A DNA stretch of 64,000 bases from Litoditis marina (lineage: Eukaryota; Nematoda; Chromadorea; Rhabditida; Rhabditidae). Where the stretch lies: NCBI GenBank assembly GCA_964036275.1, contig OZ038433.1:18296257-18360256 (forward strand). The letters run 5' to 3'. The notes beneath the pieces are model-generated. The model was not told the DNA's origin. It searched no databases and was given only the letters and a program-made list of their open reading frames with translations. Positions 22,901 through 35,400 of this stretch are shown piece after piece; the first letter of the stretch is position 1; every line of letters begins with the position of its first letter. Position numbers and translations under genes: made by a program.

Positions 22901-25596
22901 TAATTTAGTCCACTGTAATCATGTAATCATGAGACTTTTCAGAACATTTCGAGCTTTGATGCATAGTTCGTTTCACCAATCGATGACTTTCTACAGTAAT
23001 CTTTCGAAAATTCATACGCATTTATCTAGTGAACAAACAGAATTTAAGATTTACTGTTTTGTATGCTTGTAGTACCCAAAGTGGAAAACGAAATCACAAA
23101 GTTTAAACCATGTACAACACCTACAAGATATGATAAATTCACTTAAAAGTTTTATAATCTTTCTGTAGAGGGCTATTGTTCCGTGAAACAGACTATATTG
23201 TTGTCGCCAGTTTCAACCTGTTGTGCTGTTTGCTCTAGGGAATGATAGTATCACAATTGTAGTTTAATCCGCACTCGCGGTACTTCGAATTCCCGCTCAA
23301 ATGAGATGGGATCGAACTACAAACCCGGCGACGTAAAACCCGGAAATGCTTGCAAATGCTACTCCAAATACTGCATCCCTAGCATGTACACTATACGTTT
23401 CTCTCCTCCCAAGGAACCGTGTATATCGGCAATTTTTCTTTTTCAATTCTCTAACTTTTCCCTTTTCATAATTGTTCATTTTCACAAAACTCTTTTCCAG
23501 CTCGAATCTCAGCTAGTGTGTGCCCATTGCGTCATGGAATCCCGGCACAGATTTCACATCACGAAACTCTATTTGCCGGCTAAGGTAAAACAATATTAAA
23601 TACTCATGTTGTGCCCATATTCATGAATATTACATCTATACTATACCCCCATCTGTAGGAAAACTTATGGAAATCGTGCACAGCAGTAATTGAGCTCCAC
23701 AGTCACCTCTCGCTGAGAAAATGAAAAGATCATCAATGAAAAGATCAAAATGAAAAGAAAAGATCATAGATCATTTATCTTCTCCGAAGATCACGCGAGC
23801 ATTGACGTATGAGATTCAGTGCTCAATCTAGACCTCCCCCCCCCCTTTTTCCGTTGGTTAAATCTGGGCATTAACTCCAGATACGTCACTGTGGCTGAGC
23901 TTTAGAGAAGGACGTATTCAGAAACATCCCGGCAGCAGGATCCTAACCTGCGTCTCCTCAAACATACGCTATTTCTTCGGCCTCTCGCGCGAAATAGTGT
24001 TCTAAGCAAGAGACGCAGGAGAGGATCAAGGAGAGACATATTCTTTGAAACATAATATATTTTTCAGATGAAGAAATTCGCCTCAACTCGTTATGCGTCG
24101 CTTCTCGAGAGATCCTCCCAGTCGTGTACCAATAAGGAGGAGTCCGACATTGTCAAACAGGTAGCAACTATCGTTCTCTTCGACCTTTTCAACGAACGCA
24201 TTGTTTTTGAGATGAAAATTGTGGATATATACTCTTGCCAAAACAAGAAACAGCAATTATACTCAGAACGATTTGCGCCAATTTTCTTCGATTGGCCAGC
24301 TACAAAAGCGAGAGAGTGTGCAGGTCAATGAGGCCGCAGACATCTGGGTCTCTCTGATCTGCACACTCTTCCGCTCAGCCAATAAAAAAGTGGTTGGCCA
24401 ATTGGCTGGGAATTGTCTGAGTATCCGAATGCCTAAGTACCGTAATCTTTTTGCTTGACCGAAGTGGGTTTTATAGTGTATTTCTAAACAGGCTGACCCT
24501 AGTCGTGAACTATTATTCTTGTTATTTATGCTGTTATTTATATTGTTTATATTATATTATTATAATAACATTACCCCCTTCCAGGCTCTGTGCGTGTTGC
24601 GTGACCGCAGTATATCCTCCGTCTCTTGGTCCTCTTTTGAGCAGAATTGGAGGGAAGCCGAGGAGGTTACAATGGGCATCGAGAACATGAACAGAGGGAT
24701 TTCCGAAGGACTAAGGAGGGTCGAAGAGGCACTCAAAGAGATAGAAGAATGCCAGACACACAAACAGGTATAGTGCTTGTCGTTCTTAGGTGCACATCTA
24801 CAGTATGGCGTCGACCCACTTTTCAACACTCTTTCGGTCGAACCATGGCAGATAGCAGACAAAGAGCTACAGTAGTCGCCCTTACTATGTTGGGGCAGTA
24901 CTCAGTTGAATGGTCTCATTTTCCGTTTAACTTACCGATTAGGTTAATGTGCTCAGTAACAGTTGTACTCAAAACTGTTCGACTCTGACTCAAGACGGTT
25001 TTGGGTTTTCTCAGAGGGTTGGGTCCTCTTGAATCAGGGTGAAAACGGTTTTGAGTACACCTCTGACTGAGCACATTACCCTAATCATACCATCATCCAG
25101 AAGTCCTAGTGGCACGATTATACTTTGTTCAAATAAAATAATCTAGTTCAACTTACCATTTCACAAGTGAAATGGTGTCGTGTTCATTTTGACAGACAAA
25201 CCCTATCCACCGTTCTATAAGCACTACAGTATGCATTTGTGACTCTTGGAATGTGTTGCGATTTCACAACCTACTCATACTAGAATAATAAAAAAAAACA
25301 AATTTCATTCAGCAGTCTAATGAGCGATACAGTTTTGTGTTTGTTTTATTGATGTCTCTTCCCTAACCCCTCCATTGCAGACCCTGCTAGACCGTCTGAC
25401 CTCCTCGATCGCCCGCAACTGTGTCTCTCCCTCGGCGAAACGTCGCTCTCGTTCCGTCGTGACGACGCGGCGTCTGAAGAAGAGCACGTCGTCGTCGACG
25501 GATTCTGATACCGACAGCGCCGCTTCTACCTCCTCCCTTCTACGAAGATTCGGGGCCATTCCCGACCTGCGACAGGTCGGAACTGACGAGGAATAA
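19994..25596 (+). CDS. RING-finger / B-box-like (TRIM-type) protein, 323 aa
   Basis: Eight exons, all in phase: 19994-20036, 20375-20456, 20960-21083, 21504-21650, 23502-23585, 24068-24160, 24585-24767 and 25381-25596. The N-terminus is a C3HC4 RING spread over exons 1-3: CTFC, then CGHSLCHTC, then CVSC. Exons 4-5 hold further Cys pairs (HCAEC, CIRC, CAHC) in a B-box-like arrangement. Exon 7 is helical (EEVTMGIENMNRG, EEALKEIEE), a likely coiled coil. Exon 8 is Ser/Arg-rich and basic (KRRSRSVVTTRR). RING + B-box + coiled coil is the TRIM order, so E3 ubiquitin-ligase activity is the expected role. Nematodes have many small proteins of this kind with unknown substrates. The ATG lies 126 bp downstream of the 541-bp repeat. 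Confidence 0.85.
20770..20880. mobile_element. Palindromic MITE (GGACGATTATGTGGACC family), copy 2
   Basis: In intron 2 of the RING gene. The ends GGACGATTATGTGGACCAA and TTGGTCCACATAATCGTCC are near-perfect inverted repeats around a centre ATTTTTAAATTGCAGTTT. Confidence 0.88.
21738..22199. repeat. 33-bp minisatellite, 14 identical units
   Basis: The unit starts AATTCGGTATTTGAGATTGA and is 33 bp long. 14 full units (462 bp) show no mismatch that I can find. The array lies in intron 4 of the RING gene. Because 33 is a multiple of three and the unit lacks stops in some frames, it opens frames on both strands: (+) repeating RLIEFGEIRYL, (-) repeating ISPNSINLKYR. These are consequences of the repeat, and I do not call them genes. 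Confidence 0.97.
22962..23197. mobile_element. TATAGTTCGTTTCACC MITE, copy a
   Basis: Terminal inverted repeats: left CATAGTTCGTTTCACCAAT, right GTGAAACAGACTATAT. Subterminal CTACAGTAAT and TCTGTAGAGGGC also mirror each other. In intron 4 of the RING gene. It is very similar to copy b at 27493. Confidence 0.85.
23940..24033. mobile_element. Hairpin MITE with CCTGCGTCTC ends
   Basis: ATCCTAACCTGCGTCTCC is mirrored by GAGACGCAGGAGAGGAT, with an inner pair GCTATTTCTT/GCGAAATAGTG. A second copy lies at about 38767-38855. In intron 5 of the RING gene. Confidence 0.7.
24262..24416. mobile_element. AGAGTGTGCAG-type palindromic MITE (best copy)
   Basis: The outer ends CCAATT/GGCCAATTGGC and the inner GAGAGAGTGTGCAGGTCA versus TGATCTGCACACTCTT are inverted. 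In intron 6 of the RING gene. Degraded relatives containing AGATCAAAGAGACGCAG or similar lie near 730-770, 2740, 7205-7262, 7368-7410, 13730-13765 and 14758-14825. Confidence 0.75.
24939..25087. mobile_element. MITE with TTAGGTTAATGTGCTCAG ends
   Basis: The left end TTAGGTTAATGTGCTCAGT and the right end ACTGAGCACATTACCCTAA are inverted. The inner TGTACTCAAAAC/GTTTTGAGTACA and GGGTT/GGGTCC segments also pair. Length about 149 bp, in the last intron of the RING gene. Confidence 0.8.
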
Positions 25597-26229
25597 TCAA
25601 TATTAAGAGGACAGAGACAACTAAACAAATTTTCTCGTTAATCAAATAGATTACGCATTTTACTGATGTGTTTTGTGAAATGTTTTAGATTCTGCAAACT
25701 TTTTTTCTGCTGAAAAGTGTCGTTTTAAGTCGAAAAGTTCTCTCTATCCTTTGAATGCACGATTTTTGCAGTTTCTCTCCCATAATAGTGGCACGTCGTA
25801 TCTCTTAATAAGAGCTTAATCAATACTTGAATCCTAATAGAAGTTAGAGTCATAATAATAACGGTTTTATCACTTATAACACGTTAGCTAGAAGAAGTAA
25901 TAATCCATTAGTCGGGTAGATTTGAATAATCCCTATAAATCCCACTAGATTTACGAGCTTGTCATAATTGTTTCGTATTGAATATTAATATTAATATTGA
26001 TATTGATAGTATTATAGCTTTGTTCACCTATATTTATATATTGTCTGATTGTCTAATTTTCACGAGATATAATAAACTATCGGTTGCGAACATTGGAGTT
26101 TTAGGGTTTGTGATCTCGCTTGGTAAAATGAACAATCGGCTCTCACTAAAAATGACAACTTTCACTAAATGAGGGAAACGATTTTTGAAGTGTAGGATAT
26201 TACTCAATGGAGAATACATTCTCACGAAT

Positions 26230-26395
26230 AATGATAAACTGCTTATTACAAAACTTTTATTGAGTTTTTGTTTTCACAGTTTTCGGACCGAACAATCATA
26301 GCACAAAGGAAGTGGTTATTTTAGAAAAAGAGCCATAAGCGCCATAACGATCGGTATAGAAGATGGGATATGTCCATATTGTAGTATCTAGTATC
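26230..26395 (-). pseudogene. Degenerate copy of the last UGT exon
   Basis: This segment aligns end to end with the 3' half of the functional exon at 26450-26732: CTTATTACAAA, CCGAACAATC, GGTTATTTT, CCATAA-CGCCA and GGATATGTCCATATTGTAGTA are shared. It has many substitutions and no intact frame. It lies directly downstream of the gene, so it is probably the remains of a tandem duplication of the C-terminal transmembrane exon. Confidence 0.75.
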
Positions 26396-26449
26396 GGAGA
26401 GTTTTTATTAACTGCCACAAAACATAATACACCACTTATTACAAACCAT

Positions 26450-29400
26450 TTATTGTGTTTTCGTCTTCACAGCTTTAGCACCGAACAATCGTCGCATAAC
26501 AAAGCTGGTTATTTTCACAAAAACTACCATAAACGCCACTAGAATCCCTATAAAAGGTAGGAATATGTCCATATTGTAGTACTGGAATGTGTTCAGATGT
26601 CTTCCCTCGACCAAAAGTTCCTTCATTCCGCCATTGGCCAGCACGAATTCCGTATGGCGGATCAGTCTCTCAGTGGCATTGAAAGGCTTGTTGCGCACCA
26701 GATATTGGACTCGTAGAGCAGCTTTTTTGTAGCTGGAAATAGAAAACATATTAGTTGTAGTTTGATCTATACAAGAAGTTCATCAAACTACAGGACACAT
26801 ATTGTACACGTGGGGCGGGTTTTCGTAGCTGGAAGCGTAGATATAGTTGTAGTTTGAACGTAGATATAGTTGTAGTACAAGCAGTTCAAACTACCACTTC
26901 AAACCACTCAGAACAAACGTCGTTGCAAAACAGTAAATAACTGTTTATACAGCGTGGCTGTCATCTATGTTGATTTTTCCCCTCGTCGTCTGAAGTCTCT
27001 TCGGGGCACACTATATCTCTAGATTTGTTGCAATACAGGTTCGACCAAACGCGAAATTGTAATTAACAGCCTATAATTTACAGTCTGAGCGGATGGTGAA
27101 CTCGTAAAGTGGCCTTTTTGTAGCAGGAAATAGAATACACAAGTGGGATTGAACTACACAATTACTGTACACGTGGATCATTCTTTTTGGAGCTAGAAAT
27201 TGAATTATAGTTGTATTTTGGTCACTACACGTAGTGGAATTTATCTACAAGCCGGATATTTTGTAGGCTGGAACTAGACACGTGAGTAGAGTTGTACAGG
27301 CAGTGAGAGTATAGTTCATTTCATTCCCACTGAGAATGGCCAAGACTATACCCTGTCCCGCCATCGAAACCCCATGATTGAAATAACCATCAATCAACAA
27401 TCGAATTGCTGATCCAAAACCACATCTCTCTCTCTCCCCTCTCTCTTCCCCCCCCCCCTCTTCTCTCTCTCTGAGAAAAATGAAATGTATTGTATAGTTC
27501 GTTTCTCCAATCGATGACTTTCTACAGTAATCTTTCGAAAATTCAAACGAATTTATCTAGTCAACAAACAGAATCTAAGATTCACTATTTTGTATGCTTG
27601 TAGTACCCAATGTGGAAAACGAAATCACAAAGTTTAAACTATGTACAACACCTACAAGATATGATAAATTCACTTGAAAGTTTCATAATCTTTCTGTAGA
27701 GGGCTATTGTTCCGTGAAACAGACTATATTCTGGACGTTTCATTTTGTGTCAATCAAAACAAACTCTAGTTCTGCGTCAGAGGTTTCTATTTTGGTAACT
27801 TCTATGGAGAGATGCGTAGCAAGAGTTGGATTATCTTCGCTCTTTATTGAAATTGAAATCTATTTTTGTTAATTTTGCTCGTATACACGAAAACATTGTT
27901 ATTCATAGCTTATAATACGAAACGGCTCAAAGAGGGTGCCGTATTGATGTGTAGTTTTATCTGTAAACTGGTGCATCAAACTACAACCACATTCAAGTGT
28001 TGTCTAATTGTGTCAGTTCCGCGTCTGCCTGCTTTTCATGAACAAAACCCTATACAACTCGAACTGTATCCACGACTTGCTTTTTACTGTGCTTCATTGC
28101 AGTTTGAGCCGTGGTTTTGTACTTGAAATTAGTAAATTACTATGAAACATGAAGCTGCGTCAATTTCCGAAGTGCTTCTTCTAAACACCAAATGATCAAT
28201 ATTCAGATTTTCATAGTTTGTCTAACTAGATTTTCTGTATTTGCTGCCATGTTCCGATTCAGATGAAGCACGTTCACCAAAGCTAAAACAACATCCAACC
28301 TTGGATCGTCGATCATCTTCCTGAGAGCCTCTTCCAGTTTCTCCGGTGCGTCTCTCAGAATCTGACGTCGCAGCGGGATTCCCCAGCCGTTCAAGGACAC
28401 GGCGTTGCTGTTCCTGAAAGAGAAATGTTCGACAAAATTTGGATTGAGTAACTTCGAGAGAATACTCTGATGTTGTTGGAAGAAGTGTCTTGTCTTCACT
28501 ACGATACCAATTACCATATCTGAATAAAATAAAGTGAAGCAGGGAAACCGTAATTTTGTCCCATTCCTGTGATTGTAGTTTTATCGCCGGGTAGTTCAGG
28601 AAGAAATCACCAGTTCTGCTGAGTTCTGTTCTGGCAGTTCTGGCAGGCACACAATCCCGTTGCAAGCGCTCCACGGTTAATTCGTTTGCTCCAACTCGAA
28701 TACGCCTCGAAAACGAAGTTTCCGAATGTCCGCTAATGAATTGTGATTAACTGGTGCACAAAATATCAACAAGTTAGTTTTTGTAGCGATTTCGCATTGG
28801 AGCGACGGGATTAACCGTGGAGCGCAAGGCACGAGATTCGGTTCCTGCCAGACCACCTTTAATTCCACCAAACTACAATACGAATCTAGTTACTCTGTGA
28901 AATATGCATGCAGCCTAGACTCCGGCACCGACAAAATAGTTAGGAAGCCCGTAGAGAGTTCGTGTTACGAAGAGACGAAGAGACGAAGACTGTTTTCTTA
29001 CAACATGCAGTATACGTTCATGGTTTAGACTATTCTCTAATCAAATCTTCTTATGTTTCAACGTATTCATTTCGGTGACCACTCTAAAGTTGGAATGAAA
29101 GTGCGGTCTGATCGAACATGAATGACATCGTAACAAGAGTGGCCTATAGTTCGTTTCACCAATCAATGTGCTTCTACAGTAATCCGTCAAATATTCAGGA
29201 GGCTTTTACTAATGCATAATTCATTATTTTGGTCCCAAATTTTCACAATTTGTAGTAGCAAAGGTATAAAACACAATATCAAAAATTGAAGTCATTCCAA
29301 ATACGAAACGTTGGCCTGGAAGTTTGCGCAGATTACTGTAGAGGGTTATAAGTGCGTTGAACAGACTATACGAAGTTCACGAAAACTGAGAAATGGCGTG

Positions 29401-32400
29401 GGTGAGGTACGGCGAACATTCCAGGCATGTTATAGTCTGTTTCACGCAACAATGGTCCTATACAGTAAGATTATACAACTTTCAAATGAATTTGTCATAT
29501 CTTGTAAATATTGTAAATAATTAAGACTTTGTGATTTGACTCTCCACAGTAGTCACTACAAGCATAGAAAACACTGAAGCTGAAACCCTGTTCGTTGGTT
29601 AGATAAGTGCCTTTGAATATTCAAAAGATTACTGTAGAAAGTCATCGATAGTTGTATCGAACTATAGCAAGCATACAGAAATTATCCAAACTCCACGGAC
29701 TTCACGTAGGAATGACTTAGACTATTCCTCTACCATTTCTTCTCAGATTTATACAAATTCGACTTTCTAAGGAAATTGAGATTCATAATTTAATTAGAAT
29801 TATAGTCGTTACAACGCCAAGGCGGGAGGGCACTGTATGTCTAACATTTCGCTGTGTACGCACACTTGTCTTCTATTCCAAAGTTGCTGGTTATGTGCTC
29901 TAATAGCGCAGTGGTTAGCGACCTGCTACGAATATTTTGCTCGCAGGTTCAATTCCGGCAAGAGACAGAAACTAATCAATTTGGCACTCACTATAACTAT
30001 CAAGATATAATCAAAAAATAGTCAGGTTACAGTAAGACTCACTTTGTCTGATCGAACATGAATGGCATCATGATAAGGGGAACTCCCGCCCTAGCTGCCT
30101 CAATGATCCCATTGTACCCCGCGTGGGTTATGAAACACAGCAGACGGGGGTGTTCTGCAAAACAATTTGGGACAAATAGTAAGTTTCAGACTCACACCGG
30201 TATTATACAAATTTTCCGATTTGGGACTCTTGATATCCGTTAAGAGTTTAGATTATTGTACTTTTCCGAATTCTGGTAGATGATGAACATGACTGCCACG
30301 TGGGTTATGAAACACACGAGACGGGGAAACGATATGGCAAAACATCAATTTTTAGGCTTAAAGGTGTTTTTTCGGACTTTTTATCCGAGTTCGGACTCTT
30401 TATGTCCCATTAGAGTTCGGATCAATCGTGTAATTTATTTAAATGCGGTAGATCAAAGCCAAGATATAAAAAGTGTTTCCACGTGGCTGCCCTGGAAAAC
30501 GATATAATAACTGAAAGTGGTTTGTGATCGGACGGGAGTGGAATTTTTCCGTCACGAGTGGTTTTGAATTCCACCAATTTTTACTGTTCACCACCCGTAG
30601 TTACCAAAACATCTCGACTTCCAGAAAAAAAGTTGAATCAGGGTTCCTATTGAATAAAACAACTCCAATGCATCAGAAAACACTGATATCACAACCTAGT
30701 ACTGTACAAGTATACTCTATTTCACCAATCGATGTCCTTCTACAGTAATCCGTCAAATATTCAGAAGGCTATTTCTAATGATTAACTAATTATTCTGGTT
30801 CCAAACTTTTAGAGATTGTAGAAGTGAAGGTGCAGAAGACACTACAAAACTTGGAGAAAATCTAAAAACAACAACATTCTAAACTTTTCCATGGAAGTTT
30901 GAGCAGATTACTGTAGAGGGTTACAACTGGGTGGAACAAACTATATCAGCAAGTGCTGAAATATTCCGGCTACTTACTGAGTAGTGCGGCCTGCGGTACC
31001 CAGTCGTGGATGCCGACATTCTTCACACCAGCTGCGATGGTACGGGAATACTGGAACACGGAGTGGATCAGATCAATAACTCAGATGTTATAGTCGTTTT
31101 CAACTAGAATATTTAGAATATTTATTCAACGCATTCATGTATTTGACACATACTATGGTGTTCCCTAGAAGGTGATGAAATATTGGTAGTTGTGTGTGTG
31201 GAAATCGGCTAACAAACTACAATCGGTCATGGTCATGCGAAATTTGAAAAGGACACTATAGTCTGTTTCACCAATCGATGTACTCCTACAGTAATCCGTT
31301 AATTATTCAAGGGGGGGATTTCTAATGAAAAAGTCATTACTTTGGTTTCAAATTTTCAGAATTATTAGTAGTAGACATGCAGAATACACTATGAGCATTT
31401 TGAGGAGTTCTGCACACTATAATATACCAAACTTTGACCTGGAAGAGGTAGCAGATTACTGTAGAGGGTTATAAGTGGGTGGAACAAACTATACACACCT
31501 ACACACTGCGCAGCGGCTCCGAACAAAGTAAATTCGTTGGTTACGCGATATATCTTTTATAATTTTTCAATGAGTGATTGCAGACAAATCAAAAGAAAAC
31601 TGTATCACTATATTTTTACTTAGTAAGTAAGTTTTTACATAGTGAGTAAGCGTTTGAAACATATAATTTAACTAACCTTGTCAGTCTCGTCAACTTTGAT
31701 GACGAAATGATATTCAGGCAATCTATTGGCCGTCTCAATAACAGTCTTCATGGCGAAGGGAGGCAGCGAGGTCGTGTTCACATTGGTTCCCAGAGAGAAA
31801 TAGATGACTCCCTTCTGGCCCAGGGACATTTCCTTTTCGAAAATCTGCAAGTTTCCGTATTCTATAAGTCGTAACGAAGTTTATAACTGGAAACATTGTC
31901 TCTGATTGTTCTGAGTACGCACTAACTATCTGTCAGATTTGTGCAAGTTGGCCGCTAGGAGATAACTACGCCGGTTACACGTCTTTTCGTGTGTTCACGT
32001 GACTCCTCTAACCTTTTCCAGATTGCCAGTCTCGCCAGTAATTATACTAGTGCATTTTCTACACGTTTCTTCACGTGATCCCTCTAACCACTCATATCTT
32101 TCCAGTCTCATCTGCGATGTTTTTTCTACACGGGGTTCTATTCTACTATATTTCCCATACGTCTTTTCACGTGATCACACGACCTCTAGCCTCTCCCATT
32201 TTTTCACGTGACTCCTCTCCGTTCAAACTACTGTTCACGTTTCCACGTAACCGGTAACCTCCTCTAACCTCTCCGATCTTCCCTGTCTCATCGGTAAGTC
32301 CGAGTCCCCCGATATGGACCACATTGGGGAGGAGGGGACGGGGGAACTCGATGAATTCGTCGGTTGAGACAAAGATCATGTCCGAGTCCCGGGCGATGTC

Positions 32401-35400
32401 TTCGATGGCCGGGAACGAGGGACTGGAAAGGGACCAGTATAGTCATTGGGGTTTCTATGTCGAGTACTACGGTATACGACGGAACTTTTAGTTTTCATTT
32501 GTGCAGACATAATGGAGACTAACATTTTGCAGAGGGACGGAAAGAGACGGGTATAGTCATGGTCACTTCTACATTGAGCCCTACAGCTCACATGAAGCTT
32601 TCTGGCTTTGTAATAAACATATAGTTCTAAATTATTCAAACTAACGTAGGTGTATCAAAAAAACATTAATAATTTCCAACTTGCTAGAGCTATTCGGCCA
32701 CAATGCAACATATAAAACTCAAAGCGGTCTCTGACCATCTATAATCCGAAATTTTCGGGAGGCTGTCAGCATGTGCACTTGAGATATACGAAGACTGTTT
32801 CTCATCAGTATCTAGTGACCTGTATACGGTGGATTCATATTCTGCTGTGTATAAGTACTTTGCAAAACCCGCACCGGGACATAACAGATTCAACCAGACT
32901 GATATAAGTCTCGATTGTAGGTTTTCAAAACTTTCCCGAAAAAAAAAAGCCGAAAAATAGCAAACCTACCCATATTTGTGTCTGAATATCTCCGTCAGCT
33001 CATTGGTTGTAAGTTTCGTTGCGAGGAGGTATACTGTAGCATAGATGATATTGTGGACTCTTTCCATGTAACTCGGTTTACTCGACATATCCAATGCAAT
33101 TGAGACGGGCAGATAGGAGTAGGGCCACGGCATGCCGATAGTCCACGCCATCGCCTCGCTGACTGGACAGCTGAAATTGGGGATACAGTAACCATACAGT
33201 CTCGAGGTTGTTGGGAACTCAGTCACATCGGCACACTACTTCAAAACTGTGAAAAGTTGAAACCACTAGATAGACGATTTTCAGTTTTGAAGCCACTGTT
33301 TTGAGCGAACCCGACAATTAGATGCCAATGAATAAATAATGACTTTACTCGTGAATCTAGAGCATGCACAATTTTTTTAGTTCTTACTGTACATGACAAC
33401 CGTGAAAGAGACTTTACCTGGATATCCAGAAGTGTGATTTGATGCCCAATTGGTGTGCAATGGCATTTCCACACCAATTGATCTGTTCCCCGAAGAAAGC
33501 GTCGAATTTCTCGTCGCGCAGCTGCTGCATCAAATCATCGCGATCGATTATTTCTGGAAAATACAAATGAACTCTTCCTAATTTGAAGAGAAAGAGGGAA
33601 AAACATTGTTATTCTAGGGAAGTATTGCGTTTAGTGTTACAAACATGAATTTAGGTGTGAGGTATACAACTTATGAAACTCGTCTGGCCTACACTATTAT
33701 GTAGAATGACAAACATGTGTTTTCCGAAAATGTACACTTGAGAAAAGTATCATTTGGGTACGAATTGTGCACAAAAACTGTTCAGTTTTGTAGAGCTGAA
33801 GAGGAAAACAAATATAATTCATGTAGAAATGGCCAAAAAAAGAGAAGAGCAGTTCATTAAGTTCATTATAAGAAAAACACATTCTCCGTGTTGGATAGTA
33901 AACAAATCATACATCACTAGTAAATGCGAAAACATATTATGTTGAATATTTTTGCGTGAGACCAAATTAGACTACGAGTTACGAGTCCATTCTGGCTACT
34001 CGGTGAACAGGTTTTTTCAGGTAACTAGCGACTTTACTGGATTGAAAACGCGTTCACCCGTGCTTCACGTGTCTCACGTGTTTTCGCGTTCACAGGTAAC
34101 TCGAATGATGGTCTCATTGTTATTTTCGTCTCTGTTGCGTCTAGTCGAAAATGAAACCGAAGATTTCCCTCGAAGTTGAGCATCATGGAGAGGAAACCAC
34201 AGTCAGGTATAGTTTATTTATTATTCTACATTTAGTATTTGTTTGTTTAATGATCTATTTTTCTTTCCATATTCTATTATCTATTATATGTTTGTAGTGT
34301 ATATTATAGTAGTGTTATTATAGTTAATTATTATTTATAGTATTTATTATATATAGTATTTATAGTATATTATATATTTCACTTTTCTATTCGAGGGCCT
34401 AGAAAACATAATTGAGGAAACCGAAGCACACCGCTCGTTCTCTTCGCTGTTTCTGGTTTTACAAAAATTTGAAGAGAATTGATGATGATTTTTTGTTTGT
34501 AAAGCTTTTAAATAATCTTTATGATCTGAAGTTTAATATATTGTGAGTCTATTTTTGGTTGAATTCCGAACTTTACAAAACTTATTTCTTCCAATTTCTC
34601 AACCTTTCAGAGCAAATGTTAGTGTCTCTGTGAAACTCCCAAAGTCTGCTACAGTGGAGGAGTTGTGCAACCTGTTGGCTAATGTCAGTTTGTCTCAGAC
34701 TTCTATTTATATAGTTTTCCCATATACAATTCACCTCCTAAAAGCTCATTCGAACTTTATAAATTTATGTCTCTCACCGGAATCGAACCTGCGAGCAAAT
34801 CATTCGTACCTCGGCGCTAACCACTGCCCTATTAGAGCACATAGCGGGCAAGCTTTAGAATCAAGGAGATGTGTGTATGAGCGGAAAGTGAGATATACAG
34901 TACCCTCCTGCTTTTCTGTTGGCGACGACTATATACGATGAATGCTATACTCCACTGTGCAGTTTTTTTGCAGTTTGATCTCTTCACTCTACACAACGAT
35001 ACAACTTCCTCTCAGCTAAGGGCCCTGTATAATTTCGCTAATAAAATCATATGTGTTCTTTAGAACCAATCTCAAGAATTATATACTGAACCTGTGAAGA
35101 CCACACAATATGCCGTTTTTCTTTGCTTTTCGAAGTGTCAGTGTCCAAAATTAAAGTGAAGCGTTGTGTTCACAATAAACACTTTGTTTCGGAGAAGAAA
35201 AATAATGACGATGTTTTTTAAAGGCCAGATTTCATATTATTCAATCAATATTCGTTTTTTTCCAGAAGTATATCGATGCTGCGGAGGACCTTCTTCACTC
35301 CAGATTCATCAAGTGAGAAATTGGTCAATATTCTGTTTATCGACTTTCGAAAGATTTAGACCTTCTTTGTAGTGATGGTTGTCCACTCTTTTTCATCCCC

